Assembly: GCA_934700375.1 (NCBI GenBank)
Contig: CAKUXT010000013.1
Coordinates: 1-18,090 of the forward strand
DNA: 18,090 bases
Reading direction: 5' to 3'
Source of the DNA: an uncultured Bacilli bacterium
Lineage (GTDB): Bacteria; Bacillota_I; Bacilli_A; RFN20; CAG-288
Under the pieces are notes generated by a model. The model searched no databases. It had not been told where the DNA came from and saw nothing but the letters and a program-made list of their open reading frames with translations. Shown in pieces: positions 16,294 through 18,090 of this stretch. Numbering within the stretch: position 1 is the stretch's first letter; every line of letters begins with the position of its first letter. The translations under genes were made by a program, and so were the position numbers.

Positions 16294-17027
16294 GCTTTCA
16301 ACCCCTTAAACAATTCTCCTACCTTCTGATGAATGACGAGGTCTGCTCTATCATCATTTGCACTCTCATCTTTATTGATCAGAACAAGATTATGGCCTCT
16401 ATAGTAATCCAAGAAGGTACAGGAAGGATAGACGACCAATGAAGTACCGGCGACAATGAGAAGATCAGAATTCTCAATCTCAATGATTGCTTTCTGAATA
16501 TCCATCTCATTCAGCGGTTCTTCATAAAGAACAACATCCGGTTTGATGATTCCACCGCATAAAGGACAATGTGGAACGATTGTTTCACTGTCTTTTACAA
16601 AAGAAGCCGAATATTCCTCTCCGCAGTCCATGCAGTAGTTTCGATGAATGGAGCCATGAAGCTCAATGACTTTCTTGCTTCCTGCAATCGTATGAAGTCC
16701 ATCAATATTCTGTGTGATGACATAACTGAGCCTTCCTGTCTTTTCCAGTTCAGCCAGGTAATAATGGGCAGGATTCGGTTTCTTGTCCAAAAGGAGCATT
16801 TTCTCGCGGTAGAAGCGATAAAATGTCTCTGTTTCAGTCATAAAGAACGAATGAGAAAGAATCGTTTCAGGCGGATACTTGTATTTCTGATTATATAAAC
16901 CATCTTTGCTTCTGAAATCCGGTATTCCGCTTTCAGTAGAGACACCCGCTCCACCGAAAAACACAATATGGCGACTATGATCAATCAGATTCTGCAGTTT
17001 TTCTCTGTCTTCGTTGATGGTAGCCAT
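16290..17027 (-). CDS. cobB: NAD-dependent protein deacetylase, sirtuin (Sir2/CobB) family
   Basis: This cytosolic enzyme removes acyl groups from lysines using NAD+. The 245 residues contain GAGVSTESGIPDFR (26-39), QNIDGLH (106-112), catalytic H124 in ELHGS, a zinc ribbon C132/C135 and C154/C157, KPDVVLYEE (162-170) and GTS (194-196). The length is typical. A frame extends 52 codons upstream, but the ATG at 17027 has GGAGG five bases before it and starts where the family starts, so it is preferred. The Tyr/Arg pair of desuccinylase sirtuins is not evident, so deacetylase activity is the best guess. Only a weak TATATA lies upstream as a promoter, and a terminator separates it from the TM2 gene. 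It overlaps the 237-residue unknown gene by four bases. Confidence 0.95.
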   Translation of the reverse strand: MATINEDREKLQNLIDHSRHIVFFGGAGVSTESGIPDFRSKDGLYNQKYKYPPETILSHSFFMTETETFYRFYREKMLLLDKKPNPAHYYLAELEKTGRLSYVITQNIDGLHTIAGSKKVIELHGSIHRNYCMDCGEEYSASFVKDSETIVPHCPLCGGIIKPDVVLYEEPLNEMDIQKAIIEIENSDLLIVAGTSLVVYPSCTFLDYYRGHNLVLINKDESANDDRADLVIHQKVGELFKGLKA

Positions 17028-17140
17028 AAAGCCCTCCAGTAAACATATATATATACTAACACATGAAAAAACGAAGAACGAAAAGAAATTGTTGTTATTT
17101 TCAGCAACGATTCCATCTAAAACACTAACTAGACATTCAA

Positions 17141-17180
17141 AACAAAAAACCATCTCTTCTTCCTTAGGAAAAAGAGATAG
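17141..17180 (-). terminator. Intrinsic terminator after the TM2 gene
   Basis: On the minus strand ATCTCTT-TTTCC-TAA-GGAAG-AAGAGAT forms a long stem with one mismatch and a short loop. It is followed by a G and a TTTTTTG tract (17150-17141). It lies about 30 bases after the TM2 stop and separates that unit from the sirtuin gene. Confidence 0.88.
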
Positions 17181-17209
17181 CAATCAGACAAAGAGATTAC
17201 CGAAAGGAA

Positions 17210-17554
17210 CTAATCAAGATCCCATTTCGTAAGCGGCTTACCATCGATATCGGTGAAAGAACCGGTTGCAAGCATGATGACATCGATGATTGTTCCGATA
17301 CCAAAGACACCGCCGGTGAGAAGCCAAAGGATACCTGTGCCGATCTTACCGACATAGAAACGATGGATGCCGGCAACGAAAACAAATCCGATACAGGCCA
17401 AAATCATGGCAAGTCCTCTAGACTTGTCAGAACTGTTTCCATCATAAGAACTGGCTGCTGTGTATGTCACAGTATTCTCTTGTAAATTTTCTCCGCAGAA
17501 CGGGCAGAATTTAGCGTCGTCTTCTACTTCTCTTCCACATTTTTTGCAATACAT
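17210..17554 (-). CDS. Zinc-ribbon TM2-domain membrane protein
   Basis: This 114-residue protein has an N-terminal zinc ribbon (C3, C6, C17, C20) joined by a Ser/Asn-rich linker to a TM2 domain. The domain's two helices (about 48-63 and 73-97) flank the family motif GIHRFYVGK (62-70) and end in a charged tail. Families of this architecture are common small membrane proteins of unknown role. Zinc binding is inferred from the cysteines. It lies 21 bases downstream of a broken gene with the same zinc-ribbon design and was probably co-transcribed with it. The ribosome binding site (TAGG) is weak, so coupling to the upstream gene may matter. Confidence 0.9.
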   Translation of the reverse strand: MYCKKCGREVEDDAKFCPFCGENLQENTVTYTAASSYDGNSSDKSRGLAMILACIGFVFVAGIHRFYVGKIGTGILWLLTGGVFGIGTIIDVIMLATGSFTDIDGKPLTKWDLD

Positions 17555-17575
17555 AGTTATTACCTAGCCTTTCTA

Positions 17576-17950
17576 TCAATAAGTAGCAGAACCTGAAGCC
17601 ATAATGACAAGAACAATCCATACGATGCTAAGAATGATATACAGAGATCCTAAGACAATGCCGCAGATACCTGTCGTTCTTCCAGCCGATGAAAAGTTTG
17701 TGTTCACCTTGACCTTCTTAGCAAAGACAATCGCAATGATTCCTAAAACAATATTCAGATAAGGAATGATCAAAGAAGCGATGCCGCAGACTAAGGAAAC
17801 GATTGCATATTCCTTATCCTGTTATGCATGAACAGAAGTTGTCGGCTTCGGTTTATCGAAAACAGCTTTTCCGTTTTCTATTTTTGCTCCGCAGTTAGAG
17901 CAGAATGTCTCATTGATTTTGATCTCATGACCGCAATTAGGACAAAACAT
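17576..17950 (-). pseudogene. Zinc-ribbon plus two-helix (DUF4190-like) membrane protein gene interrupted by an in-frame TAA
   Basis: The reading frame starts at the ATG 17950 with an excellent AGGAGGTGA five bases upstream and encodes a zinc ribbon (C3, C6, C17, C20). Codon 43 is TAA (17824-17822). After it the same frame continues without interruption for 81 codons, with two hydrophobic helices (YAIVSLVCGIASLIIPYL onward, and GICGIVLGSLYIILSIVWIV) and a final TAA at 17578-17576. Together the parts form the usual zinc-ribbon/DUF4190 architecture of about 124 residues. A single C-to-T change (CAA to TAA) explains the stop. No in-frame ATG with a ribosome binding site follows, though a TTG at 17773 could in principle start the second half. 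A sequencing error remains possible. Confidence 0.8.
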
Positions 17951-17975
17951 AATAGTCACCTCCTACAACTACATA

Positions 17976-18005
17976 ATAATACACTAATTTTTGAAAGAGT
18001 AACAA
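17976..18005 (-). promoter_or_regulatory. Promoter of the zinc-ribbon membrane protein operon
   Basis: On the minus strand TTGTTA (18005-18000) and TATTAT (17981-17976) lie 18 bases apart. A TG directly before the -10 strengthens it. A near-consensus ribosome binding site follows at about 17965-17957. The remaining bases to 18090 hold only a small hairpin, TTGCC/GGCAA. Confidence 0.65.
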
Positions 18006-18090
18006 AAAAGTTTTATGGCAATCGCAAGAATATACCCGTGTTTTGCCTTGATAGGGCAAGTTTTAGATAAATTTGGATGTTAAAAGACTT

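Noticed and set aside
18043..18059. TTGCC/GGCAA hairpin followed by GTTTTAG, possible terminator
   Set aside because: Stem of only five pairs and a short T tract. No plus-strand gene precedes it.

Overview
The window looks like a chromosome segment of a low-to-moderate GC Bacillota (Firmicutes), probably an uncultured gut Erysipelotrichia- or RF39-like lineage. The reasons are strong AGGAGG-type ribosome binding sites, sigma-A-type promoters, long co-directional operons with ATGA overlaps, and a lipoprotein peptidase. TGA is used as a stop and Trp is TGG, so the standard bacterial code applies. The lineage is an inference; there is no rRNA or other marker.

Left part (1-3640): a decayed C-terminal fragment of an ATP-binding protein with a winged helix, then a well-formed promoter and a complete plus-strand SERCA-like Ca2+ P-type ATPase closed by a strong intrinsic terminator.

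Accessory strip (about 3690-6740): a 415-bp insertion with perfect 25-bp terminal inverted repeats and a perfect 8-bp target duplication; an AbiEi-type antitoxin whose AbiEii toxin gene is cut after 30 codons; and an AAA/DUF4143 ATPase whose promoter lies partly inside a four-copy repeat array. These genes are visibly more AT-rich and lack the C-ending codon preference of the flanking genes, so the strip looks like an insertion hotspot.

Right part (18005 down to 6802, all minus strand) has three transcription units. (i) A zinc-ribbon/two-helix membrane protein gene, broken by an in-frame TAA, followed by a zinc-ribbon TM2 protein and an intrinsic terminator. (ii) A sirtuin deacetylase overlapping a 237-aa helical unknown. 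(iii) From an extended -10 promoter, a 114-aa unknown, an M6-type metalloprotease lipoprotein, and two huge unknown proteins (1132 and 1125 aa), packed with 1-2 nt gaps or ATGA overlaps.

The most novel feature is unit (iii). The two giants are paralogues, each apparently built from four modules of about 250-290 residues marked by a GLP-like turn. Two modules of the 1132-aa protein keep CxC and CxxC pairs at identical spacing, like a zinc-knuckle module, while the other modules have lost them. Tight coupling to an exported protease suggests one uncharacterised system, function unknown.
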